A DNA stretch of 64,000 nt from GCA-2717185 sp964474755. GTDB lineage: Bacteria; Pseudomonadota; Alphaproteobacteria; UBA8366; GCA-2717185. A program made the translations under genes and the position numbers. Below, piece by piece: positions 26,678 through 35,107 of this stretch (position 1 is its first letter; each line of letters opens with the position of its first letter). The stretch is taken from positions 1 to 64,000 of the forward strand of contig CAYYUG010000001.1 in the NCBI GenBank assembly GCA_964474755.1, given 5' to 3'. A model generated the notes under the pieces. The model saw only the letters and a program-made list of their open reading frames with translations. It had not been told where the DNA came from and searched no databases.

Positions 26678-27421
26678 TCAGTAGGTCGCGCGGCCGCCGG
26701 AGATGTCAAAGACTGCCCCGGTTGAAAAGGCACACGCATCAGAAGATAGCCAAGCTACCAGCTCGGCAATTTCCTCGACTTCGACGAAGCGAGCCATTGG
26801 GATCTTGGAGAGCATGTAGTCGATATGCTCCTGTGTGATCTGCTCGAAAATTCGGGTCTTGGCTGCCGCCGGCGTAATGCAATTAACCCGCACACCAGTT
26901 TCCGCCAACTCTTTGCCAAGTGATTTGGTTAACGCGATGACACCAGCCTTCGCGGCGCTGTATGCGGACGCGTTCGGGTTGCCTTCCTTACCGGCAATTG
27001 AGGCAATATTGACGATGCGCCCATAGTCCTGCGCCACCATGACAGGCACGACAGCGCGGCAGCAGTAGAAGACACCATTTAGGTCGATCTCGATGACGCG
27101 ACGCCATTCGTCAAGGGGGTAGTCGCAAACCGGTAGGGCCGCGCCAGCAATCCCAGCATTGTTAACCAGAACATCGATACCGCCGACGGATTCCTGTGCC
27201 TCACGCGCAGCAGCCTTGATCATGTCCGGATTAGTGACATCGACAGCAACGCCGCTAGCACCCTCTCCAAGAGTGTCGACCGCCTCCGCCATTAGAGCTT
27301 CATCCTGATCCCAAAGCGTGATCTGGGCCCCCTGCGACAGAAATTTCTCGGCAATCGCATAGCCTATGCCCTGCGCGCCGCCGGTTATCACAGCCCGCTT
27401 TCCCCGCATGCTTTTGCTCAT
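26678..27421 (-). CDS. SDR-family oxidoreductase (FabG-like)
   Basis: 247 residues. Cofactor site TGGAQGIG at 13-20, NNAG at 87-90, and a complete catalytic set: S141 (NIASIAGK), Y154 and K158 (YSAAK). The C-terminus STGAVFDISGG is the usual FabG ending. AAGGAGG lies seven bases upstream of the ATG. An NAD(P)-dependent alcohol/ketone reaction is expected. It is separated by 216 bases from the converging aspartoacylase-like gene, and that gap holds nothing recognisable. Confidence 0.9.
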   Translation of the reverse strand: MSKSMRGKRAVITGGAQGIGYAIAEKFLSQGAQITLWDQDEALMAEAVDTLGEGASGVAVDVTNPDMIKAAAREAQESVGGIDVLVNNAGIAGAALPVCDYPLDEWRRVIEIDLNGVFYCCRAVVPVMVAQDYGRIVNIASIAGKEGNPNASAYSAAKAGVIALTKSLGKELAETGVRVNCITPAAAKTRIFEQITQEHIDYMLSKIPMARFVEVEEIAELVAWLSSDACAFSTGAVFDISGGRATY

Positions 27422-28255
27422 CTGGTGCCTCCTTATCCTAAATTGCTGCGACCTTAATCCAGTCGCTTATCACGCGCCATCACATCGGCTACGCAAAATG
27501 GCGAAGGGGACAGTCTCACACGTCCTTTTAAAATCCAACAATCGCTGAGTTGGCGTTACTTGATGGGCTAAAACTCGCATTAGATCCATTTCGCTTACTG
27601 AACTTCCAGAAAAGCTGACATAAAAATATTGGTCAACCTGGCGGAACTTAGTCGCCGCATTGGAGCTTCTGCTCTCCGGCTTTTCCTCGGCACCTTAGCC
27701 ACTGCCGTGCTCTATAGCGCACCTGTTTACATCCTGACCGCCGCCTTAATCGCACAGGTTTTTCGCTACAGCAGGTTCTAAAAGCATATTGTTTGCGGGG
27801 TGTCCGAAGATAACCTTAATTCTTTGCAATACACCGAGTTAAAACGTTACGGGTACTCTTAAAAAATGGCCTTCAAACGAAGCCAACAAACCATTGCCAT
27901 GGTGATCGTCTACATCATAGCCACTACTGACTCGCCCTAATTTGGCTGTCAGCAGTAGAGTGTGGACATGCAAGATAAACCAAAGGGTAATTGGACCGCG
28001 AACAAAGCCACCTATTTTACTAGGGGCTAGGACTCGTTAGTCCATCACCCTGAACTATGCACACTTGATTCGGGCGAGGCGTGGTAACGTTTCTCCCTTC
28101 CGAGAACTCAGACAACAGGCGAAAAATATGGGAATAAATGGAAATACCGACATCGTGACAGCGGTGGGCATGAGACACACCGGCGCACTTTGTTTCGCTC
28201 CTGACCCCCCCGCTTTGCCAGTCGAATTCAGTTCCACAGATTAGGGGAAATTATT
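27422..28255. other. Long gene-poor intergenic region
   Basis: About 830 bases between divergent SDR and crotonase genes, by far the longest clean gap in the central part of the window. It holds no ORF with family resemblance other than a possible 50-codon membrane peptide at 27629-27781. No tRNA, repeat array or insertion-sequence end is visible. It may contain the crotonase promoter and decayed sequence. Confidence 0.5.
27629..27781 (+). CDS. Possible small membrane protein
   Basis: A 50-codon frame from TTG encodes a short basic lead (LAELSRRIGAS) followed by a strongly hydrophobic run (LFLGTLATAVLYSAPVY, then ILTAALIAQVF) and a basic end RYSRF. This has the charge pattern of one or two membrane helices. 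There is no clear ribosome-binding site and the start codon is weak, so it could equally be the tail of a decayed membrane-protein gene. Kept because hydrophobic frames of this composition are less likely by chance. Confidence 0.22.
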   Translation: MVNLAELSRRIGASALRLFLGTLATAVLYSAPVYILTAALIAQVFRYSRF

Positions 28256-29077
28256 ATGAGCGAAGCTGAAACTATTCTCGACATCCATGACGGTGTCGCG
28301 ACCTTCACCATGAACCGACCAAAGAAACTGAACGCAATCAGTCAGCATATGTTCGACTGCGACTTCCCGGAACTGGTTGACCGACTTGAGACGGATGACG
28401 CTATCCGTACTCTGGTGCTCACCGGCGCTGGCAGCAACTTTTGTTCCGGTGCTGATGTTGGCCGTATGGGTCCAGACAGTCTGCGCACGCCGGAGCAGAA
28501 AAAAAACGGTCTTCGCCAAACGCTTGGTTGGATCTACCGCCTGGCTAATGTCAACCAGCCGGTCATCGCCGCAGTCGACGGTATCGCCTATGGAGGCGGC
28601 TTCAGTTTGGCGATGACCGCAGACATCATCCTGGCAACGCCCCGCGCTCGCTTTTGCTTGGTGTTTGGCCGCATCGGACTGGTCCCCGATATGGCTGTTA
28701 CTTACTTCCTAACGCGGGTGATAGGACCAAAGAAAATGAAGGAACTCGCTTTCACCGCCCGTAATATTTCAGCTGAAGAAGCAGTTGATCTCGGTATCGT
28801 AAATTCACTGCATGCCCAGGATGAACTATTACCTGCCGCGCAGGAGATAGCGCGTAACCTGACCCATGGATCGCAGATTGCGATCGCCCAGGCGAAGAAA
28901 CTCATTAATCGATCTCTAGATAGCAGTCAGATGGAAATGCTTGAAGCCGAAGTCGAGGCCCAGCCACCCTGCCGCGACAGCGACTTCCATGCCGAGGCTG
29001 TACATCGCTTCGCTAACAAGGAGCCGAGGCTCTATGACTGGGATGCGATGATGCGGACGTCGAAAGCAGCCGAGTGA
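28256..29077 (+). CDS. Enoyl-CoA hydratase/isomerase (crotonase) family protein with atypical active site
   Basis: 273 residues. Oxyanion-hole segments are intact: NFCSGAD (61-67) and AYGGGFSLAM (111-120). The two Glu residues that perform hydration in classical enoyl-CoA hydratase align with S117 and F137 in this protein, so water addition by the standard mechanism is unlikely. It may be a delta3,delta2-enoyl-CoA isomerase-like or another crotonase reaction such as a C-C hydrolase. TAGGGGAA precedes the ATG. Its stop overlaps the start of the TPR/oxygenase gene, so the two are coupled. Confidence 0.88.
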   Translation: MSEAETILDIHDGVATFTMNRPKKLNAISQHMFDCDFPELVDRLETDDAIRTLVLTGAGSNFCSGADVGRMGPDSLRTPEQKKNGLRQTLGWIYRLANVNQPVIAAVDGIAYGGGFSLAMTADIILATPRARFCLVFGRIGLVPDMAVTYFLTRVIGPKKMKELAFTARNISAEEAVDLGIVNSLHAQDELLPAAQEIARNLTHGSQIAIAQAKKLINRSLDSSQMEMLEAEVEAQPPCRDSDFHAEAVHRFANKEPRLYDWDAMMRTSKAAE

Positions 29078-30399
29078 TGAGGCGCGGCGACAAGACCGAC
29101 ACCGCACTGCTGGAGGCAAAGGCCGCCCATGAGGCGGGCAATTTTAGAAAGGCAGAGCGTCTCTGCCGCCGCATCCTGAGGAAAGATCCGGATAACGCGC
29201 CAGCACTGAACTTACACGGTATTCTGGCCAGCCAACGAGGCGATGCAAAACGGGCTGTGCATAGCATTAAACGGGCCATCGCGATCGACAGCGACACGCT
29301 TGATTACCAGATCAATCTAGGCGTAGCCCTAGAAGCCGTCGGTGATTTCTCCGCCGCCTATGATCACTACAGGCGTGCGCTCGAAAGTGCTCCGCGTAAT
29401 TACGATCTCATCTCCCGTCTAACCGACGCGGCGAGAGAGGCTAATCGACATGATGACTTTGCAGCGATCCTAGAAATACTCTGTGCCGAACATCACGACT
29501 ATGTGGAAGCACATTTTATATTGGGTATGACCCGCTACATTAATTTAAGGCAACCGGCAGAGGCCTTTGAAGCGTTGCGCCGGACAACCGAGTTAGCGCC
29601 CGGCTTCACAGAGGCGCATGCCAACCTTGCTAGCGTATTGTTGGATTTAGGCCGCCCGAATGAAGCTTTGGCTTCCTGCGAAAATTGCCTACAGATCGAC
29701 CCTGGCAATTCCTTCGCGCTGGCGACAAAAGCGATGGCACTGGTGGAAACCGGTAAGATGGCGCTCGCGCGACAGCTTCTCGATTTCGATGTGTTGTTGG
29801 AGGTCCAAACGGTGACGCCACCCATGGGTTACCCCGATATTGCCGCCTTCAACGACGCGCTAGAAGAGGCCGTAACAGCCCACCCATCCTTGCGCGTCGA
29901 CCCGAACGACCGTTCCTGCCATTTCGCTGGCCAGACCGGCGATCTTTTCCAAGAGGCCGTCGAACCCTTTGCCTCGCTCGGAGCGTTGGTTACAACTGCT
30001 GCGAACTCATACCGCAGAAAACTGGATCCAACCTCAGAGCACCCCTTCCTAGCAAATTCAGCACCCCGCACAACACTCATTGGCTGGGCGACGGCCATGC
30101 GAGCGCAAGGCCATCAGTCGGCGCATGTCCACCCGACCTCGTGGCTTAGTGCAGTCTATTATGTACGGGTACCCGATCTGGTCCAGAGTGACGATAATGC
30201 ACATAAGGGTTGGATCGAGTTTGGCCAGCCACCAGAGCACTATCCGATTACCAAGAAACCAGTCGTCACCTCCATTGAGCCGACCGAAGGCACACTAATC
30301 CTATTCCCATCCTACATTTATCACCGCACGATTCCGTATGAAGACGACGCGCTAAGGATCAGTATCGCTTTCGATTTCGATCAGACCCAAGTGCGGTGA
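29077..30399 (+). CDS. TPR protein with C-terminal putative 2OG-Fe(II) oxygenase domain
   Basis: About 440 residues. Residues 1-230 consist of tetratricopeptide repeats (for example AGNFRKAERLCRRILRKDP, then GDFSAAYDHYRRALESAP, then GRPNEALASCENCLQIDP). The C-terminal 180 residues carry the signature of the putative 2OG-Fe(II) oxygenase family seen after TPRs: HVHPTSWLSAVYYVRVP, then GTLILFPSYIYHRTIPY and RISIAFDF, giving candidate metal His residues and a 2OG-binding Arg. Such proteins are thought to hydroxylate proteins or act in envelope or surface modification. GTG at 29074 and ATG at 29077 are both usable; ATG overlaps the crotonase stop. Confidence 0.85.
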   Translation: MRRGDKTDTALLEAKAAHEAGNFRKAERLCRRILRKDPDNAPALNLHGILASQRGDAKRAVHSIKRAIAIDSDTLDYQINLGVALEAVGDFSAAYDHYRRALESAPRNYDLISRLTDAAREANRHDDFAAILEILCAEHHDYVEAHFILGMTRYINLRQPAEAFEALRRTTELAPGFTEAHANLASVLLDLGRPNEALASCENCLQIDPGNSFALATKAMALVETGKMALARQLLDFDVLLEVQTVTPPMGYPDIAAFNDALEEAVTAHPSLRVDPNDRSCHFAGQTGDLFQEAVEPFASLGALVTTAANSYRRKLDPTSEHPFLANSAPRTTLIGWATAMRAQGHQSAHVHPTSWLSAVYYVRVPDLVQSDDNAHKGWIEFGQPPEHYPITKKPVVTSIEPTEGTLILFPSYIYHRTIPYEDDALRISIAFDFDQTQVR

Positions 30400-30402
30400 G
30401 GC

Positions 30403-31311
30403 CTAGTAGTCTACCGGCGTATTGTAGTCCGGGTCTTCGTGCAGCGCCCAGTACATATCGGTCAGCCGCTGCGTGACCGGCCCCTTGGTTCCATTGCCTA
30501 TCACCTGATCATCGATCTTTCGGATCGGCATGATGCCGCCGGCAGTTGAGGTCAGGAACACCTCATCCGCGCTGCGCAATTCGTCTGCATTAAGCTTGCC
30601 AAACTCCGCCTTAATGTTGGTCTGCTGCGCCAATTCTACCACTGTACGCCGCGTGATCCCTTCCAACACTCCGTCGTCTGGCGAGACCAGCCGGCCGCCA
30701 TGCAGTGCAAAGATATTCCAGCCTCGCCCTTCGGTTACGTTGCCATCACGGTCGAGCAGCACCGCATGGTCGTAGCCCTTGTCATACGCCTCCAACAGTG
30801 CATCGGAAAAATCGATGCGAGCAAAATTCTTTACAGTAGGATCAATCGCATCCGGCGGTGTGCGAAGGACGGAACTGACGCAAATATCGATCCCATCCTC
30901 AAACTTGTCGTCGGGAATGACAGCGTAGTAGGGCACAGCCCAAGCCAGAAAGCGATTCTGGCATTGGCGTAAATCCTTGAGGCCGTCCAAGGCTTCTCCG
31001 CGGGTCGCGAGCAAGTAGACCATTGATTTGCGAAGGCCTGATCGGCGCACGCACTCCATTAGAATCTCGCGGGTCTCGTCCCGGTCATATGGCAGCGAAT
31101 TGAACTGCCGTTTGGTGATGGACTGCTCCCAGCGATCGAGGTGATCTTCCATTCGAAAAAAACCGCCATTGATCACGTGTAGAGCGTCGTATGTCGTGTC
31201 AGATAGCAGGAAGCCGAGATCTGAAACCGGCAGCGTCATCTGCTGTTTCGCGCAATACTCGCCATCCATGTAGCCGACACCGTATGGGAACTGTTCCGTC
31301 GCTTGCATCAT
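30403..31311 (-). CDS. Class IV PLP aminotransferase (branched-chain/D-amino acid aminotransferase-like)
   Basis: About 302 residues. N-terminal YMDGEYCAKQQMTLPVSD is typical of class IV transaminases. The PLP lysine is in DPTVKNFARIDF, the phosphate-binding part in DGNVTEGRGWNIFAL, and the second cofactor loop in FLTSTAGGIMPI. It could be a branched-chain, D-amino-acid or 4-amino-4-deoxychorismate lyase-like member; the E-G-x-G-W-N motif favours transamination of an amine or amino acid. A longer frame begins at 31341, but ATGATG at 31311 has GGAG eight bases upstream. Converges on the TPR/oxygenase gene with three bases between. Confidence 0.88.
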   Translation of the reverse strand: MMQATEQFPYGVGYMDGEYCAKQQMTLPVSDLGFLLSDTTYDALHVINGGFFRMEDHLDRWEQSITKRQFNSLPYDRDETREILMECVRRSGLRKSMVYLLATRGEALDGLKDLRQCQNRFLAWAVPYYAVIPDDKFEDGIDICVSSVLRTPPDAIDPTVKNFARIDFSDALLEAYDKGYDHAVLLDRDGNVTEGRGWNIFALHGGRLVSPDDGVLEGITRRTVVELAQQTNIKAEFGKLNADELRSADEVFLTSTAGGIMPIRKIDDQVIGNGTKGPVTQRLTDMYWALHEDPDYNTPVDY

Positions 31312-31444
31312 GGTTCCATCTCCAAATTTGCGATAGATCATGTTAACGGCTTCGTATTCGAAACACTATCTACCGCTATGCGGCTTGGACCGTACCACGT
31401 TAGATGTTTGAATTGGTGGAATTTAACCTGCGGGAGTATTGGCC

Positions 31445-32314
31445 ATGGCCATCTTGAATATCGAGCCGCTGCACCCTGATTTCGGCGCCCACATTACTGA
31501 CATCGACGTGTCTGCGCAGCTATCGACATTATTAGTTGAGGAAATTCGGACAGCCGTTGATGAACATTCCTTTATTCTCTTTTCCGACCAAGCGATGAAC
31601 GACGACACCCATCTCGCCTTCACGCGCTATCTCGGCGAACCAGAAGCCAACCACGTCAAGCTCGGACAGGAAGGTATCGTCGAATATTTTGGCACGATCG
31701 GCAATATACAGTCGGATGGGACCGTGGTCGGCAACGATCACAAGCGGACAATTTTCCAGACAGGAAACAATATGTGGCATTCCGATTCGTCATTCCGCGA
31801 GGTCCCATCCCTAGTATCGATCATGTGCGCCTACGAGGTGCCCGAAGAAGGTGGTCGCACCGAATTTGTAAGCGAGCGTGCGGCCTATGGCCGATTGCCT
31901 GAAGATGAGCAGACTAAAATCGACCCGCTGATCGCAATACACGATTATGTGTATTCGCGCAGTAAAGTCGGTCCCAACGCGGTCACCCCATCGCACGCGA
32001 AGTCACTGCCACCGGTCGAACAAAAGCTCGTACGGACCAACCCGCATACTGGCGCGAAGAACTACTATATCGGCTCACACGCCAAGCAGATTGCAGGCTG
32101 GAGCCTCGAGGACAGCCGTCCTTTACTTGACGGTTTGCTCGAACAGGCGACCAAACCAGAGCATGTTTATTCCCATGCTTGGCAGCCGGGCGATGTAGTG
32201 ATCTGGGATAATCGTTGTCTGCTGCACCGCGGTAGTGGATACGACGCCGACAAATACCGCCGATATATGCGGCAAACCCGGGTCCAGGGAGCGGGACCAA
32301 CGTTGCAAGAATAG
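31445..32314 (+). CDS. TauD/TfdA-family 2-oxoglutarate dioxygenase
   Basis: 289 residues. The N-terminal LHPDFGAHITDIDVS is the TfdA-type opening. Iron ligands H112 and D114 (MWHSDSSF) and H261 (LLHRGSGYD); R276 near the end (RYMRQTRVQG) completes the 2OG site. The sequence is close in style to alpha-ketoglutarate-dependent 2,4-dichlorophenoxyacetate dioxygenases. The ATG at 31445 has GCGGGAG about nine bases upstream. Same-strand neighbour of the CmcJ-like gene, 70 bases downstream, and divergent from the aminotransferase. Confidence 0.91.
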   Translation: MAILNIEPLHPDFGAHITDIDVSAQLSTLLVEEIRTAVDEHSFILFSDQAMNDDTHLAFTRYLGEPEANHVKLGQEGIVEYFGTIGNIQSDGTVVGNDHKRTIFQTGNNMWHSDSSFREVPSLVSIMCAYEVPEEGGRTEFVSERAAYGRLPEDEQTKIDPLIAIHDYVYSRSKVGPNAVTPSHAKSLPPVEQKLVRTNPHTGAKNYYIGSHAKQIAGWSLEDSRPLLDGLLEQATKPEHVYSHAWQPGDVVIWDNRCLLHRGSGYDADKYRRYMRQTRVQGAGPTLQE

Positions 32315-32384
32315 TTCGTCCAGTTTGCAGCCATCTAAGAATCCCGTATCCTAGGAAGTAGTTTCACATTGAAAGGACGCCCCG

Positions 32385-33215
32385 GTGGATGATGTAACGA
32401 TTATCTCGATGAAAGGTCTCGACGTGGCGGATGCAAGCGTTCGTTACATCAATGCGGAATGGCGCGACAAGGACGAATCGCCGCGTATCGGATCGAAAGA
32501 GACCCGCCGGGCCAATACCTCGTTCCAGCCGATCAAGGTTCACAACGCGCGGCCGCGCTTCGAGGCAGGCGAAATCAATCTCGACCAGAATGGCTTCACC
32601 CTGTCGAGCAACTGCGCGACAGTTGCCGATTACCGCAACGATGACGAGGTTCGTGAGAAATACCACCCGCAGATGATCGATCTAATCAAGCGCGAAACCG
32701 GCGCCGACCACGTTTTTGTCCGCGGCCATCTGATCCGTACCGAGAAACCGATCGACTTCAACGACGGCTATGCCCGGTTTGTGCATTGCGACTACAACAT
32801 GACGCGGATCCACGAAATGGCTAACGAGTTATTTGCGGAGCAAGGTGTGACACCGCAGAATAACTGGAAGTATGCCTGGTACAACACTTGGCAACCCTTC
32901 GACAATCCGGCCTACCACAACCCATTAACCTGCATCGATTGGGAAACGCTGCCGGAAGGTGATGTGATCGACTATTTCTACACGGGCCGCGGTCGCGACA
33001 GCAAAGTTGCCGCACCGGTCTACAATCCGGATCATCGTTGGTGCTATTTCCCAGAGATGTCAACAGAAGAGGTGCTGGTTCTCAAGCAGCTCGACGAACG
33101 TCCAAACCGTGCCTATTACTGCCCACACGTCTCGTTTGACAACAAGGCAGTCTCGAAAGATCTGCCGCCGCGGCGCAGCATCGAGACGCGTTTGGTGGCC
33201 GTTTTCGAGGAGTAG
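32385..33215 (+). CDS. CmcJ/NvfI-family oxidoreductase-like protein
   Basis: 276 residues. The diagnostic stretches are YARFVHCDYN (HCD motif), KYAWYNTWQPFDNPAYHNPL and a C-terminal PNRAYYCPHVSFDN. These match the family known from cephamycin CmcJ and from fungal AsaB/NvfI-like proteins, which are Fe-dependent oxygenases or isomerases in secondary metabolism. The start is a GTG with GAAAGGA upstream. Bacterial members usually accompany oxygenation pathways. It follows the TauD gene, so successive oxidations of one substrate are plausible. It converges on glnS with three bases between. Confidence 0.85.
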   Translation: MDDVTIISMKGLDVADASVRYINAEWRDKDESPRIGSKETRRANTSFQPIKVHNARPRFEAGEINLDQNGFTLSSNCATVADYRNDDEVREKYHPQMIDLIKRETGADHVFVRGHLIRTEKPIDFNDGYARFVHCDYNMTRIHEMANELFAEQGVTPQNNWKYAWYNTWQPFDNPAYHNPLTCIDWETLPEGDVIDYFYTGRGRDSKVAAPVYNPDHRWCYFPEMSTEEVLVLKQLDERPNRAYYCPHVSFDNKAVSKDLPPRRSIETRLVAVFEE

Positions 33216-33218
33216 CTA

Positions 33219-34898
33219 CTATTTCTTTTTTGCTTTTGACCAGCTGTCACGTAGCGCGACGGTTCTATTGAATACGCGTGCATCGACAGTCGTGTCTGCG
33301 TCGACACAGAAATAGCCCTGCCGTTCGAACTGCACGACCGCCCCAAGTTCAAGATTGCCGAGTACTGGCTCTACAATTGAGGACTCAACCGTCAGCGAAC
33401 TCGGGTTAAGATCATCCAGAAAATCGCCTTCGGCGCCCGGGTGTTCGCACCGGAATAGATGGTCGTAAAGACGAACCTCTGCCGGCACACCATGTTCCGC
33501 CGACACCCAATGTAAAGTCGCCTTGACCTTTCGGCCGTCTGGTGCATTTCCGCCCTTTGTCTTGGGATCGTAGGTGCAACGCAACTCCACCACCTCTCCA
33601 TTGTCACCCTTCACCACTTCCTGGCAGGTGACGAAATAGGCGTAGCGCAGCCGCACCTCCCGGCCCGGTGCCAAACGGAAAAACTTGCGGGGTGGATCTT
33701 CCATAAAATCGTCGTGCTCGACATAGAGCTCACGGCCGAACGGTACCTGACGCGTGCCCATGTCTGGGTTCTGTGGATGGTTCTGAGCCTCGACCATCTC
33801 GCTCTCGCCTTCGGGATAGTTCTCAATCACCACCTTTAACGGCCGTAAAACTCCCATGCGGCGCGGTGCCGTGATGTTTAGCAGGTCCCTGGTGCAATGC
33901 TCGAACAGTGCCATATCAACGGTACTACCCGCCTTTGTAAGGCCTATTAGGCCGGCAAAATCACGGATAGCGGCGGCGGGAATGCCTCGGCGTCGCAGGC
34001 CGCACAGCGTTGGCATGCGCGGGTCATCCCAGCCACTGACACGACCCTCCTGGACGAGCCGCATCAGCTGTCGCTTAGACAACACTGTGTAGGTGATGTT
34101 GAGCCGTGCGAATTCATACTGCCGCGGCCGGCTATTAACCGGCAAGTTCTCGATCAGCCAGTCGTAGAGTGGCCGATGGTCAGCGAATTCCATGGTGCAG
34201 ATCGAATGGGTCACGCCTTCGATCGAATCCGATTGACCATGCGCAAAATCGTAGGTTGGATAGATGCACCAAGCATCCCCAGTGCGCGGGTGGATAGCAT
34301 GCAGAATCCTATAAATAACCGGATCGCGCATGTTGATGTTGCCCGATGCCATGTCGATCTTCGCTCGCAATACACGTGCACCGTCTTCAAACTCGCCGTC
34401 GCGCATGCGGCGGAACAGGCTGAGATTTTCCTCTACTGTCCGTCCACGATAAGGGCTCAACGTGCCTGGTTCCGTGAGGGTGCCACGATATTCGCGGATT
34501 TCATTGGCGGACAAATCGTCGACGTAAGCCTCACCAACCTCGATCAGATGCACCGCCCATTCGTAGAGCCGCTCGAAATTGTCAGAGGCATAATACAGAT
34601 AAGCGCCCCAGTCGAAGCCAAGCCAACGAACGTCTTCCTGGATAGCGTCGATATACTCGACCTCCTCCTTCACTGGGTTAGTATCGTCAAAGCGCAGATG
34701 GCAACGCCCACCAAACTCCGCTGCGACACCAAAATTAAGACAAATTGACTTGGCGTGACCTATATGCAGAAAACCGTTCGGTTCCGGCGGGAACCGGGTC
34801 ACCACTTCATCGGTTCGCCCCGCAGCCAGATCTCCACGGATCACCTCGCGGATAAAATCCGACCCAGTTTCCGTAGTTTCTGTGTCCGTCTCGCTCAT
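33219..34898 (-). CDS. glnS: Glutaminyl-tRNA synthetase
   Basis: Class I aminoacyl-tRNA synthetase of 559 residues that charges tRNA-Gln. Signatures: RFPPEPNGFLHIGHAKS (HIGH at 45-48), LRFDDTNPVKEEVEYID, FAHGQSDSIEGVTHSICT and the KMSKS-like VLSKRQLMRL. The C-terminal beta-barrel anticodon-binding region includes LDDLNPSSLTVE. Full-length for GlnRS. The presence of a direct GlnRS rather than only the GatCAB route is informative for taxonomy, because GlnRS is scattered outside gammaproteobacteria. Divergent from the aconitase-like gene with about 200 bases between. Confidence 0.96.
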   Translation of the reverse strand: MSETDTETTETGSDFIREVIRGDLAAGRTDEVVTRFPPEPNGFLHIGHAKSICLNFGVAAEFGGRCHLRFDDTNPVKEEVEYIDAIQEDVRWLGFDWGAYLYYASDNFERLYEWAVHLIEVGEAYVDDLSANEIREYRGTLTEPGTLSPYRGRTVEENLSLFRRMRDGEFEDGARVLRAKIDMASGNINMRDPVIYRILHAIHPRTGDAWCIYPTYDFAHGQSDSIEGVTHSICTMEFADHRPLYDWLIENLPVNSRPRQYEFARLNITYTVLSKRQLMRLVQEGRVSGWDDPRMPTLCGLRRRGIPAAAIRDFAGLIGLTKAGSTVDMALFEHCTRDLLNITAPRRMGVLRPLKVVIENYPEGESEMVEAQNHPQNPDMGTRQVPFGRELYVEHDDFMEDPPRKFFRLAPGREVRLRYAYFVTCQEVVKGDNGEVVELRCTYDPKTKGGNAPDGRKVKATLHWVSAEHGVPAEVRLYDHLFRCEHPGAEGDFLDDLNPSSLTVESSIVEPVLGNLELGAVVQFERQGYFCVDADTTVDARVFNRTVALRDSWSKAKKK

Positions 34899-35075
34899 GA
34901 TTTTTGGTCCGTCCCGGTTCGACGGCCCCGTGTCTGACAGAAAAGCGCGTCAGGGCCAAGTGTTGTATTAGAAGCCCAGGCCTACTAGCCAACCACTAGA
35001 GGACCTGACAATCCTCGCCCCATTAGCTAGATTTTATCCCAACAGCGTCTTTGGCCATCGGAATTTGCAGACCGC

Positions 35076-35087
35076 AATTTCGAAATT
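35076..35087. promoter_or_regulatory. 12-bp perfect palindrome upstream of the aconitase-like gene
   Basis: AATTTCGAAATT is a perfect 12-base palindrome located 20 bases upstream of the ATG at 35108, inside the leader of the aconitase-like/TauD/carboxyltransferase operon. It is next to the probable ribosome-binding site CGGAGAA, so a bound repressor could block translation or transcription there. Functional relevance is inference; AT-rich palindromes do occur by chance. Confidence 0.3.
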
Positions 35088-35107
35088 TATCGGAGAATCA
35101 AAGAATT

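Noticed and set aside
26449..26739. 96-codon minus-strand frame between the aspartoacylase-like and SDR genes
   Set aside because: Overlaps both genes, lacks a start signal, and the apparent hydrophobic parts do not form a recognisable protein.
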